Notes under the pieces: model-generated
What the model was told of the DNA's origin: nothing
Seen by the model: the letters and a program-made list of their open reading frames with translations, nothing else
The model's database searches: none
Part shown: positions 44,482-54,282 of the stretch, piece after piece
Numbering within the stretch: the first letter of the stretch is position 1
Layout of the letters: each line of letters begins with the position of its first letter
From: Entomortierella parvispora
Lineage: Eukaryota > Mortierellomycota > Mortierellomycetes > Mortierellales > Mortierellaceae
Direction: 5' to 3'
Assembly: GCA_963573315.1 (NCBI GenBank)
Contig: OY752152.1
Span: 744,001 to 808,000 of the forward strand
DNA length: 64,000 nt
Made by a program: the position numbers and the translations under genes

Positions 44482-45559
44482 TTAAACGCGGTGGATCTCG
44501 CCATCCTTGTAGTAGCACTTGAGGGTGACATGGAACTCTGCCATCTGAACGTGGAACAACTTCAAAAGTTGAGCCTGCTCGGGCGTCAAAGTCTGGCCCT
44601 CCTTGCAGACACGGTACTCGTTCAACAAGGTAACGATACCGTTGTTCAAGACCGTGGGCATACCCAAACTCCTCAACTGAGGCTCCATGTTGTGGGGGAA
44701 GATCTCCTCGCCTCTGTGAACGGGTCCCTCAGGGACAACATATGTGCTGGTAGCCTTGACACCGGAACGGGCAAAGTCCGACTCTGTGTAGTTGGCGAAA
44801 AACTCCTGAACCTCTGCAGGCTCGACATTCGTGAACAAGAGACCGACGTGTCCGACGAGCTGTTCACCAAGCTTGTGAAGGTTATCCTTGTGCTCATCCT
44901 CGGGCGAAGTGCCGAGAGCCTTGGCCATGACCTTGGTACGGCCAAAGAAGAAGCGAGAGGTCTTCCACTCTGAACGGACAGTCTTCAAATAGGTGTTGCG
45001 CATGTTCTCGACCGAGAAGATCCAGATGTACTTGTAAAGATCGGCACTCTCTCTGATCTGTTGATTTGATAGTTTTCAAGCAATGATAGGTTTGGGACAA
45101 AGAACATGTCAGAAAACAATTCAAAGAGAGGATATTCCAAGAGACAATGGTCAAAACTGATGATCCATGGCCAGTTATAAAAGATGAAAAGGAAGGTTAT
45201 AGGGCGATGATTGAATGTAAAAGAAACTGGTCTTGACTGTACCTGCTCGTAAAGGGCATCCTTTCCAGCACGACCCTTCTTGTCGGTCTGGGTGAGGGGA
45301 ACTATTGACGCAGGAACAATGTCAATTGGAAATGCGTTAGATAGAGCTTCTCAATTGAGGGGATGACTGCCAAAGGTCTTATGGTCCGCCTTTCTTCTTC
45401 TTCCAAGGTCCTCAAGGCCCTGCACTATCGTTCGCTCTCCTTCAAAGCGACAATAACGGGAAGTTCTGAGAGAATCGTGGTCGGGTTACATCCTGCAGCA
45501 TGCTGCTGTTAGCATGGAGACGATGACTCACCAATCTTGTTGCGCTTTGACTTGGCCAT
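44482..45559 (-). CDS. MRT4: ribosome assembly factor Mrt4
   Basis: Three exons (45559-45532, 45301-45243, 45057-44482) give 220 residues with all phases consistent. The start MAKSKRNKIV is followed by LTQTDKKGR and KDALYEQIRESADLYKYIWIF, then the RNA-binding core ENMRNTYLKTVRSEWKTSRF and FGRTKVMAKALG. LFTNVEPAEVQEFF and the GGRRY-less ending agree with Mrt4, the relative of ribosomal stalk protein uL10 that occupies its rRNA site on pre-60S particles in the nucleolus and is exchanged for uL10 late in assembly. As expected, the acidic stalk tail of uL10 is missing. Length is near the yeast 236 residues. It diverges from HFI1 across a 589-base gap. Confidence 0.93.
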
Positions 45560-46148
45560 TGTATGTTATAGGAGAAGATGAATTAAAGAGTAGGGAGAAA
45601 GGAAGGAATGTGGCACTCTCTCAGACTACAAGTCCTTTTTGCCCATCTTTTTTTTTTTCTTTTTTTTTTCGAGGCAAGCCAATGAAAAGTGTAAACACGG
45701 ATAAGCCACAACTTGTCCTTGCACCGAGCAGAAGGGCCCCTCGACGTGCAAAAAGGGACATAGGCATGACGGGCTTGACGCTGCTCCCTTTCTCACCAAA
45801 CTGTCGAACCCTGGGTAGAGTATCCTTCAGATCGACACCTTTGGCCTCACCCCTCATCCCATCAATCAGAGAGCGCACCCTGGACCCACTGACTCTCCTG
45901 GGTATAAGTGAAATCGTGCATGAGGCCAGCCAAGAGGACTCAAGAATGAAGAGTGTGTTTGACGGTCACAATTTCAACTTGCGGGGATTCAAAGGATGCC
46001 ATCTTCAGCATCATCCCATTCTTCTCGCTCACTCGTGCAACAAACAGACCCAACTGACTACCATCAAGAGGACCCATTCTTCTCGCCCATTCTTCTCGCC
46101 TATTCTTCACCTCGACGACCATTTCATACGACACAATAGAGGCCGCCA
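45560..46148. promoter_or_regulatory. divergent promoter region of MRT4 and HFI1
   Basis: The two genes are transcribed away from each other from this 589-base interval. T-rich tracts on the plus strand (A-rich leader for MRT4) lie at about 45640-45670. I see no TATA box. Confidence 0.45.
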
Positions 46149-47623
46149 ATGCCACCTCCAACAACTGACAAGGATGGACGTCTGGATGTCCTCTCCTTGA
46201 AACAACAGCTCGCAGAGGCACTGGGCGACAATGGACCTTCATACTGGCAGGCCCTGACCGACTTTGTCTCGGGAAAGCTCAACAGGCAGGAATTCGACTT
46301 TTATGCGAACCTATACCTCTCGCGGCAGAATGGTAATATGAGACAAAGAATACGAAGCAAACCCTCGGTTTCCTCATGTCAAACATGACAAAATACTTAA
46401 CGCGCTTTTTTCTTACTTTGTCAATATGCCAGCTCCATTACACAATCAATTTATCCTTGCCACCATCCACAACGCACAAAAGGCAGCTCCTCCCCCGAGC
46501 ACTCGGTCTGTGGGCTGGTCAAAAGGAAAGAAAGGCAAGGATGGAAAACTTCTGAAAGAAAAGGATCCACGGAGGAGAAAAATCAAGAATGAGGTCATGA
46601 GTTTAGGCAAAGCAGAACGCGAGAGAATCAAGGCGGTGAAGGTAAGAAATCCAGGAGAAAGAGAAGTCGATGGATGAGATGGAAAAAAAGATATCCTGTG
46701 AATTTCTAAGTGTCTTTTATGTTTTGACCTAGGAACAGAATGGCAGCGGAACAGTGAAACAGAGAGTAAAGGAGCACAGAATCGCAAAACCATTGGCACC
46801 AACGATGCTCCAACAACCACTGCTGGCAGAGTACAATCGAGGAGCACACGTACCGCTGTGTTATGACTCCAAGGAATTGCCGGATTTCGATTCGATGCGG
46901 GAAAGAATGACTGCCGTGGCCTTCGAGAACGGTCTCATGGGAGGTGTTCAGGAGGACTCTGTAGAGTTGATGCTGCATGCACTGGAGGTAATGAACGCTC
47001 TGAAGGAGATAGTTTTATTGAGGAAGAATATTTTTGCATCAACGCATGACCCTAATGATTTTCTTTTATTTTTTTGTCTTTTACCCACGCAGAGCCACGT
47101 TAAAAGCATTATCAGCAATTGTATCATCAAACTACGGACGAATCGTGCTCTTGGCATTTCGGTGCCAAAAAGAGACGCCAATTCATCATCTACGGTGGGA
47201 GGTGGATCCGGTGCAGGAAAGCATCCGACCCTGGCTCCCCCATCCTCATCATCAACCACCCTTGGCGGCACACCTGCAGTGTCTAGTCCATTTCTCAGTA
47301 GCTCATCCTCAACTATACCCCATCTTCATCATCAAGGATCAGCTATGGATATTTCAGAGCCAAGTAACAACAACAGTTCTGGACCCTCCCATAGTCATGG
47401 AAGCGGTGCAGGCAACAGTGGGAATACGGCATTGAAAAAGACGACAATTACGGCCAAAGACCTAGCGTTTGCGATCGATCTCTCGCCGAGTATGATGGTC
47501 GAGACTCCAGCCAATGTGGAAAAACTGCTGGCGATATTGATGGAGTCTGAGAGCGAGGAAGAGGACGAGGATATGGACATGGATGACGAGGACGAGCTGT
47601 CGGACTCGATGATTGAACTCTGA
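46149..47623 (+). CDS. HFI1: SAGA complex subunit Hfi1/Ada1 (TADA1)
   Basis: Four exons (46149-46332, 46433-46641, 46733-46987, 47093-47623) give 392 residues; donors GTAATA, GTAAGA and GTAATG fit in phase. Near the N-terminus, LKQQLAEALGDNGPSYW and LNRQEFDFYANLYL form the family's conserved helical segment; the next exon carries LHNQFILATIHNAQ, and exon 3 SMRERMTAVAFENGL with LMLHALE, which leads into SHVKSIISNCI, a histone-fold-like region. Ser/Gly-rich linker then KDLAFAIDLSPSMM and an acidic C-terminus. This is the architecture of the SAGA-specific core component that pairs with Taf12 through its histone fold and keeps the coactivator complex together. It acts in the nucleus on transcription. 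An AATAAA lies just after the stop. Confidence 0.9.
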
Positions 47624-47785
47624 ACCATTGTTGCGCCAATAAACCGCCGTCGTGTGACTGCCTCCCCTGTTTACCTTTTTTGCTCCGTGCCGTGTGGACC
47701 CCTGGGCCAGATTTTTTTTTTTCTTTTTCTGGCTTCCCCTTTCCACTCTTTCTTACATCCTTCATCCCTCCCTCATCACATCACA

Positions 47786-48319
47786 ATGTCCGGACTTCTT
47801 TCCTTCACCAAGCTTGCCTTCGCTGCCCCTGCCCGCTTCGCTCTCGGCAACACCATCGCCGCCCGCGGTTACGCCACCAAGAAGCTCTTTGTCGGCAACA
47901 TTGCCTGGGGCACCACCGATGACGAGGTCAAGGAGTACTTCACCCAGTTCGGAACCCTCAAGGATGCCTATTTCCCCAAGGACCCCAACGGACGCACCAA
48001 GGGATTTGGCTTTGTCGAGTACGAGGAGGAGGAGGCTGACCGTGCCATCAAGGAGGGCAACGGTGCCGAGTTCAACGGTCGCCAGTTGAGAATCGATGCT
48101 GCCAACCCCAGAGAGGACAGACCCCGCCGTGAGTTCAACAACAACCGTGAGGGAGGTTTCCGCAGAAACAACAGCTTTGGCGGTGACCGTGAATTCCGTC
48201 CCCGTCGTCAGGAGGGTGGCGAGCGTGAGTTCCGTCCCCGCCGTCAGGAGGGTGAGCGTGAGTACCGCCCCCGTCGTGATGAGGGTGGTTTCCGTCGTGG
48301 TGGCGAGAACAGCGAATAA
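47786..48319 (+). CDS. single-RRM RNA-binding protein, mitochondrial-type
   Basis: An intronless gene of 177 residues. The first about 30 residues (MSGLLSFTKLAFAAPARFAL, ending ARGYATKK) look like a mitochondrial presequence with a processing site near RGYAT. One RRM of about 80 residues follows, with RNP2 LFVGNI and RNP1 KGFGFVEY. The C-terminal third is an Arg/Glu/Gly-rich tail built of repeats around REFRPRRQEGG. The combination resembles small organellar glycine/arginine-rich RNA-binding proteins in plants and fungi that act in RNA processing or stability. Codon use is strongly C-ending, as in highly expressed genes here. Nuclear localisation is possible if the N-terminus is not a presequence. 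Confidence 0.85.
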   Translation: MSGLLSFTKLAFAAPARFALGNTIAARGYATKKLFVGNIAWGTTDDEVKEYFTQFGTLKDAYFPKDPNGRTKGFGFVEYEEEEADRAIKEGNGAEFNGRQLRIDAANPREDRPRREFNNNREGGFRRNNSFGGDREFRPRRQEGGEREFRPRRQEGEREYRPRRDEGGFRRGGENSE

Positions 48320-48719
48320 GTGTTTTGCTTCCCACTTTTTGGCTTCTTCCCACTTGTTTGTTCGTCGTTACCCTTCCCTTTTAGACAACCTTTGGCTTTG
48401 GACAAGAGAAAGAGTCCATTCCGTATTCCTCCGTCTCTCCAGTTCATTTTCATATCCTTTTCTTTTGTAGTTTTATTCTTCCTGCGCACATTTTCACTTC
48501 ATCATTCATCTTTTTAGTAGCTGACATTGACCAAGAATAAGATCTTTGTCATATATCCCCCAGCTTCCTGCCTTTTTTTCTTGCCCTCTATTGTATTTTT
48601 ATTTTTCTTGGTTCCCCGACTTGCAAAAAACCATGGGAGACCAAGAAGCATCAAAGTATCATAACACCACTCGAAATTAAAAAGACATTCTATCATAATC
48701 ACTTGACAATATTCCGCCT

Positions 48720-48890
48720 TCCATTTGACCTTTGCATATCCCTTTAATCCTTTGAAGCCAAAGCCTGTGGCCTTTGGGGCCGACAGCTTCAAGAGTCGGT
48801 TCAACTCCACAGTGTCGCCTTGGGGAATATTGAGGTAAATATCGTCTCAAAATTCCAGGAATCGATCCCGAGCATCCCTCGATAGACTTT
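48720..48890 (-). pseudogene. F-box/LRR gene fragment
   Basis: On the minus strand, RDARDRFLEF, stop, then GDTVELNRLLKLSAPKATGF and FKGLKGYA reproduce a segment of the neighbouring F-box/LRR paralogues (RFLQECPDL, then TVELSRLFGKNCPNL and AFKGPW). At DNA level the match to the copy at about 51750-51920 includes ATCGATTCCT and CCGACTCTT. It has a stop and shifted frame and lies just past the 3' end of the intact gene at 48896. It is a relic of a fourth copy or of partial duplication. Confidence 0.7.
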
Positions 48891-48895
48891 GAAGT

Positions 48896-50722
48896 TTATT
48901 CGGAGGAATCTCGAGCAAAATGGACATTGATATCTGGTCTTGTCTCCTTTAACCACTTCCATTGCTCTGCTTCAGCGGTTCCCTCCTCTGGTTGTTGGAT
49001 ATTCAACTGGATCTCCTGCAACTCTGGCCAATTTTCAGCCATCCATTCAACCTCTGCTTGTCCGATTTTAGGAATCATCCCGTAGGTGTGTCCCTCCATC
49101 GGGAAGAAGAGCAACTTTTTCAATCTCCTCCATGTTTTCAACAGATCAAGTCCCGAGGCCAGAGAGAAATCAAAGTCATGATGACATCGCGTGGTCGTTC
49201 GGTCAATCTGATCGTAGTGCGCAAATCCCAACTGAGCGGATTCTAACGCGGTCAATTCACTCAATCTCTGATAGATGACCAAGGCATCCGGAGGTGGAGG
49301 TGGAAGCATGAGGTCCGTATCCTTTTGCCCCAGTTTCTGTTTCTCGTAATCGTTAGCACGGATGGACTTATCTCTGATTTCTAGGGCAATGCATTTCAAA
49401 CCGAGGCAGACCCAGGGCGTGGAGGAACGAAAGGCAGAGATATCCAGGAGGGAGACAGAGTCTTCATCGTTCCATTCTGCGTTGACAGACAAATGTTCCA
49501 GGCGTGGGCAGCGGTTCAGAAAGATTTCGATATCAGAGGACCGAAGACGGATGCCACCTACCTCGACAGACTCCAAAGTTGAGAAATGGCTCTGGAGAGC
49601 GTCGATCAGTTTGCGAGGGTAATCCAGAAAATAGGCCTCGGAACATGAGAAGGATCGTAGACCTTGTGACCGCCTTTGATTCTGTTGACCGCCATCGTTT
49701 ACGGACATTTCTTGAAGCGACTCTTCCGTGGGATCGGAAATCGTTGGCGAACTCGCGGGGACAGGAAACAAGCTCACCATGGTGTCCAGATACCATACTC
49801 CTTGGAAAGTCAGGTCAGTGATTTTGGGGCAGTGCCTTTTCAAGAGTTGGCCCAACTCTTCAGTGTCGTGCTGGAAATAACAGAGCGAGAGTCGTTTCAG
49901 ATCAGGACACTCTTCGAGGAATCGACCCAAAGCATCGCTGACAGATCCAAAATTTATATCCGTGGTCAACGTGAGAGAAGTCAGATCTCGACAGCGGCTG
50001 ATCCGTTTGGGAAGAGAGTCTGGGAGAGGAACTATGCCCATGTCATCTTCTCCTGCATACTCGTAGACAAGATTTATATCCAGGGCCAGGACCGTATTCG
50101 TCATTGATTCCAGAACTTGATCCAGCACGATGTTTCTGCTCCAATGGCCCGGGAGGACATCCCTCCCAAACCAATAGAACTCTAGATAGGTGTATGGCAA
50201 AAGTCGGTCTCTCAAGATCCTAAACAGCCGAGTGCCCTTGACGTTTACGACACCGCCGTCGTCAGTGCTATGAGCCTCGCGTTGGTCCTCATTGTCAGCA
50301 TCTTTGTCGGAAGTCTCGCCATCAGAGATAAATTCCTCGTTATTCAACCTTACAGCTCCATGATCCTTAGGTCTCTCTCCCACTCGGCGGTTTTCGGCCA
50401 TGATCTCTTGTCTAGTCATTGTCTGTTTGGAATTCAAGGATCGGCTCGCAATTGTGATATCAGTATTGCCTTCTTGGATCCTCAGTACTCCTCGGACACG
50501 CCCATTATCTCGTCGAAGAAACTCAAAAGAAAAGATTCGATTCCAGTCATGGTTGACCCGGACACAGTTTGTAAGGTCATGATAACTGAGTCCTCGACTA
50601 ATAGAGGCGACAAGCTGAGGGATGGAAAATACCAAATCAGAGACGGTGGGATTATCCTGGTTGGTCATGACTGCTGGGGCGAAAGGTGGGGCAGACGAAA
50701 AGAAAAAAGAAGTTGTGGTCAT
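48896..50722 (-). CDS. F-box/LRR protein
   Basis: A single exon encodes 608 residues (or 590 if the ATG at 50668, matching the paralogue's start, is used). An F-box-like segment near the N-terminus, DLVFSIPQLVASISRGLSYHDLTNC with VNHDWNRIF, is followed by a linker with an acidic patch (GETSDKDADNEDQ) and degenerate leucine-rich repeats such as DLTSLTL, CPDLKRLSL, CPKITDLTF, STLESVEVGG, CPRLEHLS and WPELQEIQLNI. F-box proteins of this type recruit substrates to SCF ubiquitin ligases by binding Skp1 through the F-box. The substrate is unknown. It heads a minus-strand cluster of related genes. Confidence 0.8.
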   Translation of the reverse strand: MTTTSFFFSSAPPFAPAVMTNQDNPTVSDLVFSIPQLVASISRGLSYHDLTNCVRVNHDWNRIFSFEFLRRDNGRVRGVLRIQEGNTDITIASRSLNSKQTMTRQEIMAENRRVGERPKDHGAVRLNNEEFISDGETSDKDADNEDQREAHSTDDGGVVNVKGTRLFRILRDRLLPYTYLEFYWFGRDVLPGHWSRNIVLDQVLESMTNTVLALDINLVYEYAGEDDMGIVPLPDSLPKRISRCRDLTSLTLTTDINFGSVSDALGRFLEECPDLKRLSLCYFQHDTEELGQLLKRHCPKITDLTFQGVWYLDTMVSLFPVPASSPTISDPTEESLQEMSVNDGGQQNQRRSQGLRSFSCSEAYFLDYPRKLIDALQSHFSTLESVEVGGIRLRSSDIEIFLNRCPRLEHLSVNAEWNDEDSVSLLDISAFRSSTPWVCLGLKCIALEIRDKSIRANDYEKQKLGQKDTDLMLPPPPPDALVIYQRLSELTALESAQLGFAHYDQIDRTTTRCHHDFDFSLASGLDLLKTWRRLKKLLFFPMEGHTYGMIPKIGQAEVEWMAENWPELQEIQLNIQQPEEGTAEAEQWKWLKETRPDINVHFARDSSE

Positions 50723-50852
50723 GTTGAGAGCTCTTTGCCGCGGAGACAGTGCTCCAATCTACTTCGCCATGCACTAAAAAAGATGTCGTCAACTGTGCTA
50801 AAGAAGAAGACAGGAAGACAGTAATAAACAACAAAGACTGGCTCAGAGAAAT

Positions 50853-52693
50853 TTATTCAAAGGACTCGTCTTCATGTGCAAACCGAACGTTGATATCTGG
50901 TCTCCTTTCCTTTAGCCACTTCCACTGTTCTTCCCCAGCGCTCTCCTCCCCCTCTTCCGGCCTTTCAATGTTCAACTGGATTTCCTGCAAGTTTGGCCAG
51001 TTCTCAGCCATCCATTCGACCTCTGCCTGTCCGATATCAGGGATTAGCCAATGGCCATATTCTTCAAATTGGAAAAATGCCAACTTCTTGAGGCTCTTCA
51101 GCGTCTTCAAAAGTCCCAATCCTGAAGCTAGAGAAAAATTAAATCCGAGATCACTTCTTGCTGTCCTTCGGCGGATGCTATCGCTGTGTGAAAATCCCAA
51201 TTGGATCGACTCCAACGCGGTCAACTCACTCAGTCGCTGGTAGATGGCCAAGACATCCGGGTGGGGGGGTCGAGGTGACAAGCTCGAATCTGGTTGATTC
51301 ATCAACCACAGTTCACAGTCGAGACAGTATTCGCACCCATCTCCAATCTCTAGGCAAATGGATTTCAATCCAAGGCATACCCAAGGTATGGAGGGACGAA
51401 AAGAAGAGATATCCAGGACAGAGATAAATTCAAAGTCGATCTCTGTCGCGTTGATGGATAAATGTTCCAATCGAGGGCAACGAGTCAGGAACACCTCAAT
51501 CTCTTGAGGCAGGATACGGAGGCCGTCAATTTCGACAGACTCCAAGGTCGACCAATGGCTCTGGAGTCTATTGACAAGACTGCATCTTTGACCACAAGCA
51601 TAGGCGTCCGTATATGAAAAGGATCTTAGAACCCACTGCTGCTGCTGCTGCGGATGATGTCGATCCTGTTGATCCCCGCTGTCCATTGTCCTTTTTTGAA
51701 GTTCCTCCTCTTGGTTGGTGGCCGCAGGCGAATCCACTGGAGGACAAATGAAATTGGCCATGGCTTTCAAGGACCAGGGTCCTTTGAAAGCCAATTCTGT
51801 AAGATTAGGACAGTTTTTTCCAAAGAGTCGGCTCAATTCAACAGTGTCAACACTCTTATCGATTTCACAGAGAGTCAGTCGTCTCAGGTCCGGACACTCT
51901 TGAAGGAATCGATCCAAGGCATCGCTGATAGAACCAAGATTTGTCTTCAAGGTCAGTATGAACCATGTCAAGGCTCGACGCCGGCCGATCCGTCGAGGAA
52001 AAGAGTCTGGGAGAGGAGGGTCCACTTCCGTGTCCGAGTACTCGCCTCTGTATACCTCGTAAATGAGTTCCAGATCTAAGGCCAAGACGTAATCCGCCAT
52101 CAACTCTAAAACTTGATCCAGCATTACATTTCGACTCCAATAGGCCGGGACATCATGCCTCCCTTCCAATAGAGCTCAATGAAGGTGTAAGGTAAAATCC
52201 TGTCACTCAATATCCTGGACAGTTGACAGTTGTTTCTGTTTCTACCCGCCGCGATACTGCCGCTGTCAGTGCCCTGAGTCTCATCCTGGTCATCCTCATC
52301 GGTGTCACTGTCAGAGTCTGGACCCTCGCCATCGGAAACATATGATTTCTGCTGTAGTATTCTTGCATGAACGTCTGGATCCGTTTCCATCTCTTCACTC
52401 ACTAGACGGTTTGCGACCATGATCTCTTGTCGACTCATTGTCTGCTTCCAATTCATGGATTGACTTGCTATCTTGAAATGCGTATGATCTTCCCGTATGC
52501 TGAGCAAGCCTCGTAAGCATCGCTGACTATTGTCGCGTCGAAGAAACTCAAAGGAAAATATTTGGTTCCAGCCATGGCAGACTTGGACACAGTTTTTAAG
52601 ATCGCGATGACGGAGTCCCCGACTGACAGAGGCGACAATTTGAGGAATGGAAAATGCCAAGTCGAATGTGTTGGAGTTGACTTGGTTGATCAT
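50853..52693 (-). pseudogene. F-box/LRR paralogue with frameshift
   Basis: This copy is closely related to the one at 48896-50722. The N-terminal frame, starting MINQVNS at 52693 (paralogue MTNQDNP), has DLAFSIPQIVASVSRGL and CHGWNQIFSFEFLRRDN, then an acidic linker. It runs to about 52165, where reading must drop back one base to continue RHDVPAYWSRNVMLDQVLEL and the LRR half to the stop at 50853. Alignment with the paralogue's W-G-R-DV region places the change in TGGAAGGGAGG. Each half is otherwise open, about 613 codons in all. It is either a recently broken gene or a one-base sequencing error at the G run. An intact allele elsewhere would decide. Confidence 0.7.
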
Positions 52694-52912
52694 GGTTACT
52701 GGAGCAGAAGGTGGGTGGAGGAGAAAAGTGTAAAAGAAAGAGGGGAATGTTCGAGTTGAGAGCTTTTGGCTCTGGAGGCAAAGACTGTAGTCTGTGCATT
52801 TGGCGACCCGCCACCGATGACTCTGCTTCTGTTGCAGGGGTCCCATTCTCGTAACCTGGTAATAGACCACTAATGATTGCAAGGGAATGGGGGGTTTATT
52901 GTCTAAAGATAC

Positions 52913-53899
52913 TCAAGAAGAGAACGTCCCTTTGGGAACATTCAACAAACCGAGGTTGGGGGCGACCTTCTTCAATGCCTCGATAAATGAATCCGGGTAT
53001 GGGTGGAAGCGGCGCGGGGGTAGCTCAAGACGTCGGATCTTGGGGAGGGCCAGCCCACCTGAACCTGGACACTCTCCAAGCCGTCTTTCTGACGTTACGA
53101 GGAGGTCATCTTCCTGCCTATCGTGTTCTTCATCTCTTATGTCCAGTGTCAGCTCGTCTTCCTCTGTCATATGGTCAGGTCGGAAGGCAATGCATGGTCT
53201 CAAACCTCCCATCCAATCCCCAAAAAGGATCGATTCCAGCGATGGATGGCGATGACCGAGTTCCATGGCCATGTTGAGAGCTGTAGGCTGGGTGGACTCG
53301 TACACTTCATCCATCGAGATCTCCAAGGACCGCAATCGGTTCAGAGACAAGAGCGCCTTCAATAAGTAATCATCGAACCCAAGGACCAGGCGCGAGTTCA
53401 GAGAGATCTCTGTCAAATGGGTATTGTTGTGAACCACATCCAAAATGAACACCTCGACCAAAGATTGATAGTACATGTTCGCGTTCCATCCATACTCTGA
53501 AAACGATAATTGAAACTGGAATTGCCGGAGAGCCGTACATGGCTTGCTGTCGATGGAGGCTGTTCGACCATTAGCTTCAGTCTTCGTTCTCCAATCTTCG
53601 TCCAAAGGGCCGACAAGGAGTTCGCAGATGGCCAATTCGTTAGCTCCGAGAGCGCGATGAAAGGAGCAGTCTGGGCTATTTAAGATGATGGAGAGATTGC
53701 GCAGATTGGCAACGTTCTTGGCCAGGAACGGGTGCGGTGGTTCATAATTGTCGTATTCGTATTCTCGCCAGATCAGAGGTTGAAAGACTTGCTCAAAAGA
53801 CTTGCAGGTTAAACAGAGTCGATAACAATCCTTTCCATCCAAGTTCTCGGCAAGGAGTATTGCTAACTCAGGGATATTGATCAAAACTGTGAGAGACAT
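52913..53899 (-). CDS. F-box/LRR-like protein, shorter and divergent
   Basis: A single exon from the first ATG (53899) gives 328 residues; a longer frame starts only at TTG. The N-terminus LINIPELAILLAENLDGKDC with LCLTCKSFEQVFQPLIW is an F-box followed by its usual linker. Leucine-rich segments follow (NLRNLSII, HLTEISLN, LNRLRSLEIS, SLESILFG, IRRLELPP). The chain ends after NLGLLNVPKGTFSS, clearly shorter than the two neighbours, so it may be a truncated gene or a distinct subfamily. It lies on the same strand as the cluster. Confidence 0.72.
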   Translation of the reverse strand: MSLTVLINIPELAILLAENLDGKDCYRLCLTCKSFEQVFQPLIWREYEYDNYEPPHPFLAKNVANLRNLSIILNSPDCSFHRALGANELAICELLVGPLDEDWRTKTEANGRTASIDSKPCTALRQFQFQLSFSEYGWNANMYYQSLVEVFILDVVHNNTHLTEISLNSRLVLGFDDYLLKALLSLNRLRSLEISMDEVYESTQPTALNMAMELGHRHPSLESILFGDWMGGLRPCIAFRPDHMTEEDELTLDIRDEEHDRQEDDLLVTSERRLGECPGSGGLALPKIRRLELPPRRFHPYPDSFIEALKKVAPNLGLLNVPKGTFSS

Positions 53900-54282
53900 G
53901 GGGAGATTCTTGTTAAAGAGAAGTGAGGTCAAATGAAAAGGAAGAGAAATTCTGTGTTAAATAGACAAAAAGAAGTGGCATGAAAGGTCAATCGAGATGT
54001 TTGGATTCACTGTGGCAGTGTCCACAGATCAGAAAAATAGAAAGGTGCAAAGGTTCCTCGGATTCTGTGGCAGTGCCTGCTTCCATTACCCGGGATTGAA
54101 TCAAATCTAGTTCTTACACAAGGAGGATTGGGGCGGCTCCACCTCGAGCTCCAAAAACAATCCTTTTGATCTCCCCCCCCCCCTTTCTGCGCTCGTCGAG
54201 ATGAAAGAAGCTGATCATATTGTACAATCCGATATTTATTTTGTTTGGAGTAGTGGTAAAAGAATGAAATGCAAAGAACAGC
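53900..54282. other. spacer between F-box gene and xanthine dehydrogenase
   Basis: Nearly 400 bases with no gene. It must include the F-box promoter and the 3' untranslated region of the xanthine dehydrogenase gene. A C9-10 run at about 54173-54182 is present. Confidence 0.5.
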
